This document shows, in pieces, positions 8,024 through 18,709 of a stretch of DNA of 64,000 nucleotides. This DNA comes from Iamia sp963728655. Its GTDB lineage: Bacteria; Actinomycetota; Acidimicrobiia; Acidimicrobiales; Iamiaceae. The notes beneath the pieces are model-generated. The model was not told the DNA's origin and made no database searches. It worked only from the letters and a program-made list of their open reading frames with translations. Made by a program: the position numbers and the translations under genes. Numbering within the stretch: the first letter of the stretch is position 1; each line of letters opens with the position of its first letter. Location: positions 496,001 through 560,000 of the forward strand of contig CAVSLD010000003.1 of assembly GCA_963728655.1 (NCBI GenBank). Direction: 5' to 3'.

Positions 8024-8736
8024 GCCTGCCCACCCACCCCTCCGCCCGCCGGGCCCCGGCGGCCCTCCTGGCCGTGCTGGCCGCGGCGGCCCTCGCCCTC
8101 GGGCTGGCCCCGACGGTGGCCGGCGCCCACGGCGGCGACGGCCAGCTCGACCTGGTGTCGGCCACGCGCGGCGCCGGTGACGAGGTGGCCCTGGTCGTGA
8201 GCCTGATCTACGTCAACGACGGCGACCCCGTGGTCGACGCGACCGTCACCGCGGTGGTGGGCGACGACCCCGCCGTGACCCTCGAGCCGGGCACCTCCGA
8301 CGGCCAGTACCAGGGCACCGTCGAGGCCGCACCCGGCACCACCATCCGGGTCACCTCCGTCGAACCGGTGACCACCCTCGAGGTCCCCGCCCCCGGCGAG
8401 GACCCGACGACGACCACCGAGGCGACCACCACGTCGACCACCGAGGCCACCACCACGACCGAGGCCACGACCACGAGCGAGGCGGCCACCACGACCACCG
8501 CACCGACCACCGACGTGGTGGTCGACGACGACGACGGCGGCCTCTCGACCGGCCTGCTGGTCGCCATCGGCGCCGGCGTGGTGGTGCTGGCCGGGCTGGG
8601 CATCTGGGCCGCCCTCAACCTCGGCGGGGGCGGCGACGACGAGGACGCGGACACCGGGCCCGACGACGGGGCCGGCGGCCCTCCGTCGGCCGGCACAGCC
8701 CCGCCCCCCGGCGCAGGGCCCGACCCGCAGGCCTGA
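8020..8736 (+). CDS. secreted, C-terminally membrane-anchored protein with Thr-rich stalk
   Basis: A 238-aa protein translationally coupled to CopCD (ATGA). A signal peptide ends in VAGAHGG; a small beta-rich domain covers about 40-125; a stalk of TTT/TTE repeats spans about 128-170; one transmembrane helix is near 180-205; and an acidic, Gly/Pro-rich tail ends it. The mature protein begins with a His-containing AHGGDG, which may bind copper. I do not recognise a family. Coupling to CopCD suggests an accessory copper-handling or surface-display role. Confidence 0.75.
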   Translation: MSLPTHPSARRAPAALLAVLAAAALALGLAPTVAGAHGGDGQLDLVSATRGAGDEVALVVSLIYVNDGDPVVDATVTAVVGDDPAVTLEPGTSDGQYQGTVEAAPGTTIRVTSVEPVTTLEVPAPGEDPTTTTEATTTSTTEATTTTEATTTSEAATTTTAPTTDVVVDDDDGGLSTGLLVAIGAGVVVLAGLGIWAALNLGGGGDDEDADTGPDDGAGGPPSAGTAPPPGAGPDPQA

Positions 8737-8793
8737 CCCTCGACCCACGACCGGGCGGGCGCGAGCCCGACCCGGACCGGGCGGACCCCGAAG

Positions 8794-8835
8794 TGGTCAG
8801 CCCTGGCGGTGCCCTGGCACCGCCAGGGCTGACCG
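8794..8835. terminator. bidirectional terminator hairpin
   Basis: A near-perfect stem of about 18 bp, with left arm GTCAGCCCTGGCGGTGCC (8796-8813) and its exact complement at 8816-8833, closed by a very short loop. It separates the convergent secreted-protein and epimerase genes and has no clear T tract. Confidence 0.7.
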
Positions 8836-8863
8836 GTACGGGAGGAGGTCGGCGCCCGGCGCG

Positions 8864-9337
8864 CTACTCCTGGACGAGCTCGATCAGGGTGCCGTGGATG
8901 GCCTTGGGGTGGACGAAGGCCACGGTGGTGCCGCGGCTGCCGGGACGGGGGTGCTCGTCGATGACCTTGTGGCCGAGGGCCTTGAGGCGCTCCAGGGCGA
9001 CGTCGCAGTCGGCCACCCGGTACCCGATGTGGTGGAGGCCCTCGCCCCGCTTCTCCAGGTACTTGGCCACCGGCGAGTCGTCCCGGGTGGGGGCCATCAG
9101 CTGCACGTAGCTCTCGGCCACCTTCAGCAGGGCCTCCTCGACGCCGTCGCTGTCGACCACCTCGCGGTGGTCGACCACGGCACCGAAGGACTCGCGGTAG
9201 GAGTCGATGGCCTCGCCCAGGTCGTTGACGGCGATGGCCACGTGGTCGATCTCGATGAGCACGGGCTGGTCGTCACCCGACTGGGAGGCGTCCTGCTCGT
9301 TCTCGGACTCGTTGGGGTTGCGGGCGGTGAGCGGCAT
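8864..9337 (-). CDS. mce: methylmalonyl-CoA / ethylmalonyl-CoA epimerase
   Basis: A 157-aa vicinal-oxygen-chelate protein that interconverts (2R) and (2S) methylmalonyl-CoA (and often ethylmalonyl-CoA). The four metal ligands of the family are visible: His in IDHVAIAV, Gln in YVQLMAP, His in GLHHIGYRV and Glu in GTLIELVQE. The first ~25 residues are a polar, acidic extension. An SD-like GGAGG precedes ATG 9337. Closeness to Ccr suggests service in the ethylmalonyl-CoA pathway or in propionyl-CoA use. Confidence 0.88.
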   Translation of the reverse strand: MPLTARNPNESENEQDASQSGDDQPVLIEIDHVAIAVNDLGEAIDSYRESFGAVVDHREVVDSDGVEEALLKVAESYVQLMAPTRDDSPVAKYLEKRGEGLHHIGYRVADCDVALERLKALGHKVIDEHPRPGSRGTTVAFVHPKAIHGTLIELVQE

Positions 9338-9438
9338 CGGGACCTCCGGGACCAGGGGCGTGGAACCACGCCGAGGCCACAACGTGGCACGCGCCCGGCG
9401 ACGAGTGCCAGCCGACCCCGTGCCCGCGGCGCAGGTCC

Positions 9439-9876
9439 TCAGCGCCGGGGGCCGGCGCGGCGTCGCCCGCCCCGACCACGCCCACCGCCCCGGCCGGGGA
9501 GGCCGATGCGCTCGCGGTGGGCGCCGGCGCCCTCGATGCCCACGCCCGGCGGGAGGCGGGCGCGGAGGCCCTTGTCCGAGGTGACCACGGTGAGGTCGGG
9601 CTCGGCGCCGAAGCGCTCCTCGACCACCTCCACGATGCGGTCGTCGGCCGCGTCGCGCCCGGCCCGACGGGCGAAGTCGACGACCAGGTTGCCGCCGGCC
9701 AGCACCGACAGGCGCGGCTCGGGGCGGCCGTCGAAGACCAGCACCACGTCGTCGTCGTGGCCGCGGCACCACTCGGCGACCGCGCCGGTGAGGCGCTCGG
9801 CCGCGCCCACCGGGTCGTTCCACCAGCCGTCGGCGCCGGCGCCCATCACGTTGTTCCCGTCGACGACCCAGAGCAC
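9439..9876 (-). CDS. NYN/YacP-like PIN-fold ribonuclease
   Basis: A 145-aa protein starting at GTG 9876, with TACGGT 6 nt upstream. The family signature is plain: LWVVDGNNVMG at the N terminus, DVVLVFDGRPEP, a DDRIVEVVEE segment and LTVVTSDKGLRARL. These place the acidic residues of a PIN-like nuclease active site. It ends in a Gly/Arg-rich tail. YacP/Rae1-type proteins cleave mRNA on the ribosome in Firmicutes; the function here is inferred from family only. It lies between ccr and mce but has its own promoter. Confidence 0.75.
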   Translation of the reverse strand: MLWVVDGNNVMGAGADGWWNDPVGAAERLTGAVAEWCRGHDDDVVLVFDGRPEPRLSVLAGGNLVVDFARRAGRDAADDRIVEVVEERFGAEPDLTVVTSDKGLRARLPPGVGIEGAGAHRERIGLPGRGGGRGRGGRRRAGPRR

Positions 9877-9882
9877 GGCGCG

Positions 9883-9888
9883 ACCGTA
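9883..9888 (-). promoter_or_regulatory. -10 hexamer of a leaderless promoter (NYN gene)
   Basis: Minus-strand TACGGT lies 6 nt before GTG 9876. Confidence 0.5.
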
Positions 9889-9924
9889 CCCAGCGACGGC
9901 CGCGCCCCGACTCGACGGAGCAGA

Positions 9925-9958
9925 GACCGGACGCGTCGTCCTGGCGACGCGTCCGGTC
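9925..9958 (-). terminator. hairpin terminator downstream of ccr
   Basis: A perfect 14-bp stem (GACCGGACGCGTCG and its complement) with a 6-nt loop lies 58 bp past the ccr stop, just before the promoter of the NYN gene. Confidence 0.65.
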
Positions 9959-10015
9959 CCTGGATCGTGGTGGTCCCGCGGGAGGGGGCCAAGGGTGCCC
10001 CCGGGGGGGCGGAGC

Positions 10016-11356
10016 TCAGGCGCCGAGGCGGCGGAAGAGGGTGATCTTGTCCTCGCCCACACGCTCGCGCATCTCCGGGTCGTCGATGCCGAGGCCCTCC
10101 TCGGGGGCCAGGCACAGGACGCCGACCTTGCCCTCGACCTCGTTGCGGTGCACGGCGAGGGCTGCGTCGCCGGTCTCGGTGAGCGGGTGGACCCGGCTGA
10201 GGAGGGGCTGGACCTTGCCCTCGGCGATGAGGCGGTTCGCCGCCCACGCCTCGCGGTAGTTGGCGAAGTGCGAGCTGACGATGCGCTTCAGCTTCATCCA
10301 CAGGTGGCGGTTGTCGTACTCGATCATGTAGCCGCTGGTCGCGGCGCAGGTGACGACCTTGCCGCCCCGGGCGGCGACGAACACCGAGGCGCCCATGGTG
10401 GAGCGGCCGGGGTGCTCGAAGACGATCTCCGGGTCGCGGCCCAGGAGACCCCGCACGTCCTTGCCCAGGCGGCGCCACTCCTTCTCGTCCTGGGTGTGCT
10501 CGTCGGACCAGAACTGGTAGCCCGCCTCCTTGCGGTCGATCACGTGCTCGCATCCCATCGCCCGCAGCAGCTCGGCCCGCTGGGGGGACGAGACCACGCC
10601 GACGGGGGTGCCGCCGCCGTTGAGGACGTACTGGGTGGCGTAGCCGCCGATGCCGCCGGTGGCGCCCCAGATGAGGACGCCGTCGCCCTGCTTCATGGCC
10701 CCGGCGTGGGGCGAGACGATCATCCGGTAGGAGGTCGAGTTGCACAGGGCGTTGCAGGCCGCCTCCTCCCAGGTGAGGTGGGCCGGCTTGGGCATGAGCT
10801 GGTTGGCCTTGACCACGGCCAGGTCGGCCAGGCCGCCGAAGTTGGTCTCGAAGCCCCAGATGCGCTGGTTGGCGGCGAGCATGGAGTCGTCGTGGGCCGT
10901 GGGGTCCTGGTCGTCGACGTGGTTGCAGTGCACCGTCACCCGGTCGCCCGGCTTCCAGTTGCGCACGGCCGAGCCGACCTGGACGACCACGCCCGAGGCG
11001 TCGGAGCCGATGATGTGCTCGTCGCGGGCGTGGCGGGCGCCCCACACCGACTCCCGGCCCAGCCGGTCGAGGAAGCCGAAGGTGGGCAGCGGCTCGAAGA
11101 TCGAGGTCCACACCGTGTTGAAGTTGATGGCCGAGGCCATGACGGCGAGGTACACCTCGTCGGGGGCCAGCTCGGGGGTGGCGACCTCGTCGACGTGGAC
11201 CGACTTCCGGGGGTCCTTGTCGGCCGACTCGACGCCGTCCCACATCTCGGTCTCGTCCCGGCGGACGAAGGCGGCGCGGTAGGACTCGGGGACGGCCAGG
11301 GCGGCCAGGTCCTCGCCCGGCGCCCCCTCCTGGATGGCGGTGAGGATCTCCTGCAT
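10016..11356 (-). CDS. ccr: crotonyl-CoA carboxylase/reductase
   Basis: A 446-aa medium-chain dehydrogenase/reductase that reductively carboxylates crotonyl-CoA to ethylmalonyl-CoA with NADPH and CO2, the defining step of the ethylmalonyl-CoA pathway and a supplier of unusual extender units. Family features are visible: ASAINFNTVWTSIFEP, the dinucleotide-binding LIWGATGGIGGYA, then FEHPGRSTMGASVFV and NRHLWMKLKRI. Length matches the family (about 430-450). ATG 11356 is fixed by a TAGGCT 8 nt upstream. The product could also feed the ACP-based cluster at 32-48 kb, but nothing in the sequence demands it. Confidence 0.93.
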   Translation of the reverse strand: MQEILTAIQEGAPGEDLAALAVPESYRAAFVRRDETEMWDGVESADKDPRKSVHVDEVATPELAPDEVYLAVMASAINFNTVWTSIFEPLPTFGFLDRLGRESVWGARHARDEHIIGSDASGVVVQVGSAVRNWKPGDRVTVHCNHVDDQDPTAHDDSMLAANQRIWGFETNFGGLADLAVVKANQLMPKPAHLTWEEAACNALCNSTSYRMIVSPHAGAMKQGDGVLIWGATGGIGGYATQYVLNGGGTPVGVVSSPQRAELLRAMGCEHVIDRKEAGYQFWSDEHTQDEKEWRRLGKDVRGLLGRDPEIVFEHPGRSTMGASVFVAARGGKVVTCAATSGYMIEYDNRHLWMKLKRIVSSHFANYREAWAANRLIAEGKVQPLLSRVHPLTETGDAALAVHRNEVEGKVGVLCLAPEEGLGIDDPEMRERVGEDKITLFRRLGA

Positions 11357-11364
11357 GGCCGCGG

Positions 11365-11370
11365 AGCCTA
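11365..11370 (-). promoter_or_regulatory. -10 hexamer of a leaderless promoter (ccr)
   Basis: Minus-strand TAGGCT lies 8 nt before ATG 11356. Confidence 0.55.
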
Positions 11371-11566
11371 GGCGGGAGCGGCACGCCGGCCCCAAGGTCC
11401 GGGGGGCGTCGGCCCCCGCCCGCGGTGGAGCCGGCGGTGCCGCTGCCCTACCGTCTCCCGTCGGCCCGGGTCGGCTGGATCTCACGGTGGGACCGCCGAT
11501 GGTCACCGCCCGGGCCGGCCCCCGGCCCACCCGGCCCCCGCCCCCCACCGCGAAAGGTGCGCACCG

Positions 11567-13024
11567 GTGCGAACCCCAGCGACCCTCTCACGACGCGACG
11601 TGCTCCGCGCCGGGGCGGCCTCGGCCACCCTCCTGGCGGCCGGACCCCTGCTCTCGGCGTGCGAGCCGACGCCGAGCGGCCGGCCCGCCTGGCGCCAGAG
11701 CTTCACCACCCCTGGCTCGCGCGACGTCACCGTGGTCGACGCCGGGGGTTGGTGCTGGTTCAGCGAGTCCCGCACCCTCATCACCTCCTCGGGCCGCCTG
11801 TTCGTCGGCTCCGTCGCCGGGCTGACCGGCACCGCGCGCGACGGGTCCATCGAGGTCACCAGCGTCGACGTCCGCGGGGGCCTGCGCCCGGAGGCCCGGC
11901 TGTCGCGCACCACCGTCGACCCGGGCACGCGGGTCACCATCGGCCAGCACACGGTGGACGACCACAACAACCCCGGGCTGGAGGAGACCGCGGCCGGCGG
12001 GGTGGTCGCCATGTGGGCGGCCCACGGCACCGACACGCTCCTCCGCACCGCCACGGCGCCGCCCGGCAGCGGCCTGCTCGCGGCCGGGACGCCGATCGAG
12101 CGACCCGAGGCGGTGGTCCAGCCGGGCAAGGGGGTGTCCTACGGGACCGTGCACCGCCTGGCCGACGCCGGCGTCCTCCTCGCCTGCTACCGCGGCGAGC
12201 AGTACTCGTGGAACCTGCTGCGCTCGGTCGACGACGGCCAGAGCTGGGAGTACCTCGGCCTCATCCTGGTGCCGCCGTACCGCCACGAGCGGCCCTACGC
12301 CAAGTTCGCGTCCGACGGCCGGCGGCTGTGGTTCGCCACCACCGAGGGCCATCCCCGCACGTACCAACCCACCCGGGTGCGGGCCGGGTGGATCGACCCC
12401 GAGGGCCGCATCTCCGCCCCCGACGGCAGCCCCTTGGGCCAGACCGGTCCCGGCGTCCCTGTCCACTCGGTGCCCATCGTCTACGACACGCCCGCCCACG
12501 CCGACACCTGGGTCAGCGAGATCCGCATCGTCGCCGGCCGCCCGGTGGTCACCGGGTCGCTCCGAGGGGCCCGGGTCGACACCGCAGCGGGGGCCTACGT
12601 CCACGACCACCTCCGCATCATGGAGGACCCCGGGGGCAGCGGGGGCTGGATCCGCGAGCTGGTGGCCCACGGCGGCGGGGAGCTCGGGGGCTACGTCGCC
12701 GAGCCGGACTACAGCGGGCTCACGGCCACGGACCCCTCGACCCACAACCGGGTCGTGGTGGCCACCAACGTCCACCCCACGACCGGCGCCCCCCTCGTGT
12801 CGTCGGCCGACCGCCGGGTGCACTTCGAGCTGTGGGAGATGAACCGCAGCTCCGACGGGTCCGGCCGCTGGATCCCCACGGCGCTGACGGCCGACAGCAC
12901 CGAGGACCACATCCGGCCCCACATCGCCCTCCAGGGGACGACCAAGGTCCTCAGCTGGATGCAGGGCGAGTACCGGACCGCCCAGCGGTTCCGGACGCGC
13001 ATCGTCAGCCGCCAGGCCGCCTGA
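11567..13024 (+). CDS. Tat-exported lipoprotein with BNR-type beta-propeller
   Basis: A 485-aa protein starting at GTG 11567 behind a GAAAGG ribosome binding site. The N terminus has a twin-arginine motif (SRRDVLRAG) and a lipobox (LLSAC), so it is probably exported folded by Tat and lipid-anchored. The body resembles the BNR/sialidase-like propeller of polysaccharide-active enzymes: TVDDHNNPGL, GVSYGTVHRL, SVDDGQSWEYL and repeated Trp/Tyr-rich strands. No glycosidase triad could be assigned, so binding or lyase-like roles are also possible. A -10-like TACCGT at 11449-11454 would give a leader of about 105 nt. Confidence 0.7.
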   Translation: MRTPATLSRRDVLRAGAASATLLAAGPLLSACEPTPSGRPAWRQSFTTPGSRDVTVVDAGGWCWFSESRTLITSSGRLFVGSVAGLTGTARDGSIEVTSVDVRGGLRPEARLSRTTVDPGTRVTIGQHTVDDHNNPGLEETAAGGVVAMWAAHGTDTLLRTATAPPGSGLLAAGTPIERPEAVVQPGKGVSYGTVHRLADAGVLLACYRGEQYSWNLLRSVDDGQSWEYLGLILVPPYRHERPYAKFASDGRRLWFATTEGHPRTYQPTRVRAGWIDPEGRISAPDGSPLGQTGPGVPVHSVPIVYDTPAHADTWVSEIRIVAGRPVVTGSLRGARVDTAAGAYVHDHLRIMEDPGGSGGWIRELVAHGGGELGGYVAEPDYSGLTATDPSTHNRVVVATNVHPTTGAPLVSSADRRVHFELWEMNRSSDGSGRWIPTALTADSTEDHIRPHIALQGTTKVLSWMQGEYRTAQRFRTRIVSRQAA

Positions 13025-13210
13025 TCGGGCTCCGGCGGAGGCCTCGCCCTACCGCTGGCGCCCGGCCGCCTCTAGCATGTGGCCCTGACGGTGGAGGGGA
13101 TGCCACGGCGTCTTCCTCACACCTGGCCCGTTCGGGCCGATCATGGGTGGTGTCCACCCCGGTGGCACGGTCGCCTCGATCCGAGACGGACCACGAGACA
13201 AGGGAGAGAC

Positions 13211-14023
13211 ATGACCGGCAACGAGACCCGACTGGGCCCCGACGACCTCGTCGGGCGCGAGTTCGCCATCGGCCTGCGGGGCTACGACCGCGACGAGGTC
13301 GACGCGTTCCTGGGCATGGCGGCCGAGGCCTGGCGCAGCTCCCTCTCCTCCACCCCGCCCATCAACGGCCTGTCCTCCTCGGCCATGGCCGCCCTCGCCG
13401 GCTCCCAGGCCGCCGGGTCCGACGCCGAGGCCGAGGGCCCGACCGACCCGTTCGCGGCACCGGCCGACCCCTTCGCGGCCCCGGTCGACGACGCCTTCGC
13501 CGCCCCCGCCCCGCCGCCGGCCGACCCCGAGCCCGCGGCCGAGGTGGCCGAGGCCCCGGTGGCCACCATCGTCGACGAGCCCGCGACCGAGGGCACCCGC
13601 GCCGAGGCCGAGCGCGACCGCACCACCGCCTACGCCGAGCGCAAGGCGGCCGAGCTCGACCGGGCCCAGGCCCGCACCGAGCTGGCCCAGGCCCAGGAGG
13701 AGGCCCTCCACGTCGTCGACCAGGCCCAGCGCCGGGCCGAGGCCGTGCTGGCCGGCGCCCACGACCGGGCCCAGGCCGAGGCCGAGGCCGTCCTCGAGGA
13801 CGCCCGCTCCCGCCTCACGCCGCTGCTCGAGCAGGAGCGCGCCGTGCGGGCCCGCCTCGACCGGCTGCGCCAGGACCTGGCGAGCATGGCCGACGGCGGC
13901 ACCAGCACCCCCGAGCCCCGCCTCCCGGAGGCGACCGACCTGGTCCAGGCCAGCGAGGACGACCCCGACACGCCCGAGGCCACCTTCCCGGTGGGCTACG
14001 GCTCGGTCAGCGTGGGCGGCTGA
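13211..14023 (+). CDS. DivIVA-domain coiled-coil protein
   Basis: A 270-aa protein starting at ATG 13211 after AGGGAGAG. The N-terminal ~35 residues carry the DivIVA lipid-binding/dimerisation signature (DLVGREFAIGLRGYDRDEVDAFL). A Pro/Ala-rich low-complexity stretch (about 60-125) leads into a long coiled coil rich in Ala, Glu, Arg and Gln (about 130-235). It is not Wag31 by context (no ftsZ/ileS neighbourhood); the short N-terminal domain plus linker is typical of accessory DivIVA paralogues at poles or septa. A TAGCAT near 13072 suggests a leader of about 125 nt. Confidence 0.75.
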   Translation: MTGNETRLGPDDLVGREFAIGLRGYDRDEVDAFLGMAAEAWRSSLSSTPPINGLSSSAMAALAGSQAAGSDAEAEGPTDPFAAPADPFAAPVDDAFAAPAPPPADPEPAAEVAEAPVATIVDEPATEGTRAEAERDRTTAYAERKAAELDRAQARTELAQAQEEALHVVDQAQRRAEAVLAGAHDRAQAEAEAVLEDARSRLTPLLEQERAVRARLDRLRQDLASMADGGTSTPEPRLPEATDLVQASEDDPDTPEATFPVGYGSVSVGG

Positions 14024-14038
14024 CGCCTGTCGAACGCC

Positions 14039-14057
14039 GCGCCCACGGCTTGGGCGC
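14039..14057 (+). terminator. short hairpin terminator
   Basis: Seven perfect base pairs, GCGCCCA with TGGGCGC, around a 5-nt loop, 16 nt past the DivIVA-domain stop. Confidence 0.45.
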
Positions 14058-14074
14058 TCCTGACGATCCCCTCC

Positions 14075-14080
14075 TAGGCT
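14075..14080 (+). promoter_or_regulatory. -10 hexamer upstream of the thiolase gene
   Basis: TAGGCT, which would give a transcript start near 14087 and a short leader with a GGAG ribosome binding site before ATG 14120. Confidence 0.4.
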
Positions 14081-14119
14081 CCGGGTGACACCTGTCCCCT
14101 GATCTCCCGGAGTCTCCCC

Positions 14120-15304
14120 ATGGCCGGATCCGTCATCCTCGCCGGTGCCCGCACCCCGATCGGCAAGCTCTCGGGGGGGCTGGCATCGTTCAGCGCCGCC
14201 GACCTCGGGGCCAAGGCCATCAGCGCCGCCCTGACCCGGGCCGGCGTCGCGGCCGAGGACGTCGACTACGTCTTCATGGGCCAGGTCGTGCAGGCCGGCG
14301 CCGGCCAGATCACCGCCCGCCAGGCCGCGGTCGGCGCCGGCATCCCCATGACGGTGCCCGCCACCACCGTCAACAAGGTCTGCCTGAGCGGCCTCAACAC
14401 CATCATGCTGGCCGACCTCATGATCCAGGCCGGCATGGCCGAGGTGGTGGTGGCCGGGGGGATGGAGTCCATGACCAACGCCCCCTACCTGCTCCCCGGG
14501 GCCCGGGCCGGCTACCGCATCGGTGACCAGAAGGTCGTCGACTCGATGATGTACGACGGTCTCTTCTGCGCCTTCGACCAGGTCGCCATGGGCGCCGGCA
14601 CCGAGAAGTACGCGGCGTCGGCCGGCATCGCGCGCGAGGCCCAGGACGCCCTGTCGGCCCAGAGCCACCAGCGGGCCGCGGCGGCGGCCAAGAACGGCCT
14701 CTTCGACGAGGAGATCGTGGCCGTGGAGGTCCCGCAGCGGAAGGGCGACCCCATCACCGTCGCCGCCGACGAGGGCGTGCGGGGTGACACCAGCGCCGAG
14801 GGCCTGGCCAAGCTGCGCCCCGCGTTCGACAAGGCCGGCAACATCACCGCCGGCAACGCCAGCCAGATCAGCGACGGCGGCGCCGCCGTCATCGTCTGCT
14901 CCAGGGCCGCGGCCGAGCGCATCGGCACCACCCCCCTGGGCGAGGTCGTCGGCTACGGCCAGGTGGCCGGGCCCGACCCGTCCCTCCTCACCCAGCCGGC
15001 GCGCGCCATCAAGGACGCCCTCGAGGGCACCGACCTCTCCGTCGGCGACATCGACCTCTTCGAGCTCAACGAGGCCTTCGCCGCCGTGGGCCTGGCGTCC
15101 ATGGACGACCTCGGCATCAGCGACGACGTCGTCAACATCAACGGCGGGGCCATCGCCCTCGGCCACCCGGTCGGCATGTCCGGCACCCGGCTGGCCCTGC
15201 ACATCCTGCTGGAGCTCCAGCGCAAGGGCGGCGGCCTCGGTGCCGCAGCCCTCTGCGGTGGCGGCGGCCAGGGCGACGCCCTGCTCGTCCGGTCGGTGGC
15301 CTGA
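14120..15304 (+). CDS. acetyl-CoA C-acetyltransferase (thiolase)
   Basis: A 394-aa thiolase with all catalytic residues in place: Cys88 in NKVCLSGLNT (acyl-enzyme), His349 in GGAIALGHPVG, Cys379 in CGGGGQGDA, and NEAFA at 317-321. It either condenses two acetyl-CoA to acetoacetyl-CoA (first step toward crotonyl-CoA, the Ccr substrate) or cleaves 3-ketoacyl-CoA. Its nearness to ccr and mce favours the biosynthetic direction in an ethylmalonyl-CoA route, but thiolases are not separable by motif alone. Confidence 0.92.
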   Translation: MAGSVILAGARTPIGKLSGGLASFSAADLGAKAISAALTRAGVAAEDVDYVFMGQVVQAGAGQITARQAAVGAGIPMTVPATTVNKVCLSGLNTIMLADLMIQAGMAEVVVAGGMESMTNAPYLLPGARAGYRIGDQKVVDSMMYDGLFCAFDQVAMGAGTEKYAASAGIAREAQDALSAQSHQRAAAAAKNGLFDEEIVAVEVPQRKGDPITVAADEGVRGDTSAEGLAKLRPAFDKAGNITAGNASQISDGGAAVIVCSRAAAERIGTTPLGEVVGYGQVAGPDPSLLTQPARAIKDALEGTDLSVGDIDLFELNEAFAAVGLASMDDLGISDDVVNINGGAIALGHPVGMSGTRLALHILLELQRKGGGLGAAALCGGGGQGDALLVRSVA

Positions 15305-15386
15305 CACCTCCTGCCACCTCGTCGGATCCGCGGATTTCACCCGGAGATGATGTGTCGGGCTCATGACGGAGGGGTAACGTCTCCTG

Positions 15387-15532
15387 CACACCGGGAGCAC
15401 GCCTCCCGGACCTGATCGCTCGGGGCAGCGCCTCCTCAACGGTGGGTCGGTCTGACCGCCCGCACCCGGCTCACCGGGAAGCGTTGTCCCGAGTGCTTCC
15501 TTCCACAGCCGGCCCCCACGGGCCGGCTGTGG
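15387..15532 (+). ncRNA. putative structured small RNA between thiolase and recR
   Basis: The 287-bp gap has no credible ORF. TAACGT at 15375-15380 could be a -10 box, giving a start near 15387. The predicted transcript folds into a 7-bp hairpin at 15391-15409 (CCGGGAG / CTCCCGG), a weaker stem at 15477-15500 (GGAAGC / GCTTCC), and a perfect 13-bp hairpin at 15503-15532 (CCACAGCCGGCCC with its complement) that would act as terminator. It matches no RNA family I recognise. The hairpin could simply be a terminator for the convergent thiolase and recR genes. Confidence 0.4.
15503..15532. terminator. strong hairpin terminator between thiolase and recR
   Basis: A perfect 13-bp stem with a CCAC loop, able to work in both directions for the convergent flanking genes. 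Confidence 0.7.
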
Positions 15533-15591
15533 CGCGTCAGGGGTGGGCGCACGGGCCCGCCCTCCGCCGGTGGTCGTGGGCCCCTCCGACC

Positions 15592-16197
15592 TCAGTCGGC
15601 GACGGCGCGCCGACCCTCGAGGGCCCGGCCCAGGGTGAGCTCGTCGGCGTACTCCAGGTCACCGCCCACCGGCACCCCGCTGGCGATGCGCGACACGGTG
15701 AGGGGCAGCTCGCGGAGCATGCGGGCCAGGTACATGGCGGTGGCCTCCCCCTCGACGTTGGGGTTGGTGCAGAGGATCACCTCGGTGACGTCCTCCTGGC
15801 CGATGCGGGCGAAGAGCTCCTTCATCCGCAGCTGGTCGGCGCCCACGCCCTCCAGGGGGTTCATGGCCCCGCCGAGGACGTGGTAGGTCCCGCGGTACTC
15901 GTGGGTCTTCTCCACCGCCACCACGTCGCGGGGCTCCTCGACCACACAGATGATCGAGCCGTCCCGCCGGTCGTCGGCGCAGATGTCGCACAGCGTCGAC
16001 GAGGCCACGTTGAAGCAGCGCTCGCACCACGACACCCGGGCCTTGGCCTCGGTGATGGCCGAGGCGAGGCGGTTGGCGTCGTCCCGGGGCAGCTTCAGCA
16101 GGTGGAAGGCGATGCGCTGGGCCGACTTGGGCCCGACGCCGGGGAGCTTGCCCAGCTCGTCGACCAGGTCCTGGACCGGGCCGGTGTAGACGGCCAT
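15592..16197 (-). CDS. recR: recombination mediator RecR
   Basis: A 201-aa protein of standard RecR length. A helix-hairpin-helix LGKLPGVGPKSAQRIAFHLL sits at the N terminus, a zinc site is formed by Cys58, Cys61, Cys70 and Cys73, and a Toprim domain follows (VVEEPRDVVAVEK, LGGAMNPLEG). It loads RecA on gapped DNA with RecFO. It is the last gene of the dnaX-ybaB-recR operon, 8 bp downstream of ybaB. Confidence 0.96.
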   Translation of the reverse strand: MAVYTGPVQDLVDELGKLPGVGPKSAQRIAFHLLKLPRDDANRLASAITEAKARVSWCERCFNVASSTLCDICADDRRDGSIICVVEEPRDVVAVEKTHEYRGTYHVLGGAMNPLEGVGADQLRMKELFARIGQEDVTEVILCTNPNVEGEATAMYLARMLRELPLTVSRIASGVPVGGDLEYADELTLGRALEGRRAVAD

Positions 16198-16205
16198 CGA
16201 CGGCG

Positions 16206-16670
16206 TCAGCCCCCGCCGAGGAGGTCGCCCAGGCCCCCCATGGACCGCGACTGCAGCTCCTGGATGCGGCTGGCGGCGTCGTGCAGCGCGGCCAGCACCA
16301 GGTCCTCGAGCATGCCCACGTCGTCGGGGTCGACGGCGGCGGGGTCGATGGCCACGGCCTGGAACTCGCCGGTGCCGGTGACGGTGACGCGCACCGCACC
16401 CCCGCCGGCGACGCCCTCGAGCACGGTCGCGGCCGCCTCGGCCTGGGCCACCGCCATCTGCTGCTGCATCTGGGACGCCTGCTCCATCAGGTTGCCGAGG
16501 TCGAGGCCCCCGCCCCCGAGGAGCCCGGCCAGGTCCATGGCGTCCTCGTCGTCGTCGACGGGGCCCACGTGGTGGCCCTCGCCCACGACCTCGGCCGGGA
16601 TCGAGGGACCCGACGCGGTGGGGCCCGACGGCTCGTCGTCGGGGTCGGGGGAGTCGGGGGCATCAGCCAT
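16206..16670 (-). CDS. YbaB/EbfC family nucleoid-associated protein
   Basis: A 154-aa protein. The conserved YbaB fold covers about residues 55-150 (LMEQASQMQQQM, VRVTVTGTGEFQAVAIDP, LEDLVLAALHDA). The first ~45 residues are an acidic Asp/Pro/Ser-rich extension not found in most family members, so the real start could be Met45 (MDLAGLL). YbaB dimers bind DNA and accompany recR in most bacteria. It is 24 bp downstream of dnaX. Confidence 0.88.
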   Translation of the reverse strand: MADAPDSPDPDDEPSGPTASGPSIPAEVVGEGHHVGPVDDDEDAMDLAGLLGGGGLDLGNLMEQASQMQQQMAVAQAEAAATVLEGVAGGGAVRVTVTGTGEFQAVAIDPAAVDPDDVGMLEDLVLAALHDAASRIQELQSRSMGGLGDLLGGG

Positions 16671-16694
16671 GGGGGGTCCTCTCGCTGGGGGTGA

Positions 16695-18701
<2,007 letters not shown>

Positions 18702-18709
18702 CAGCGGCG

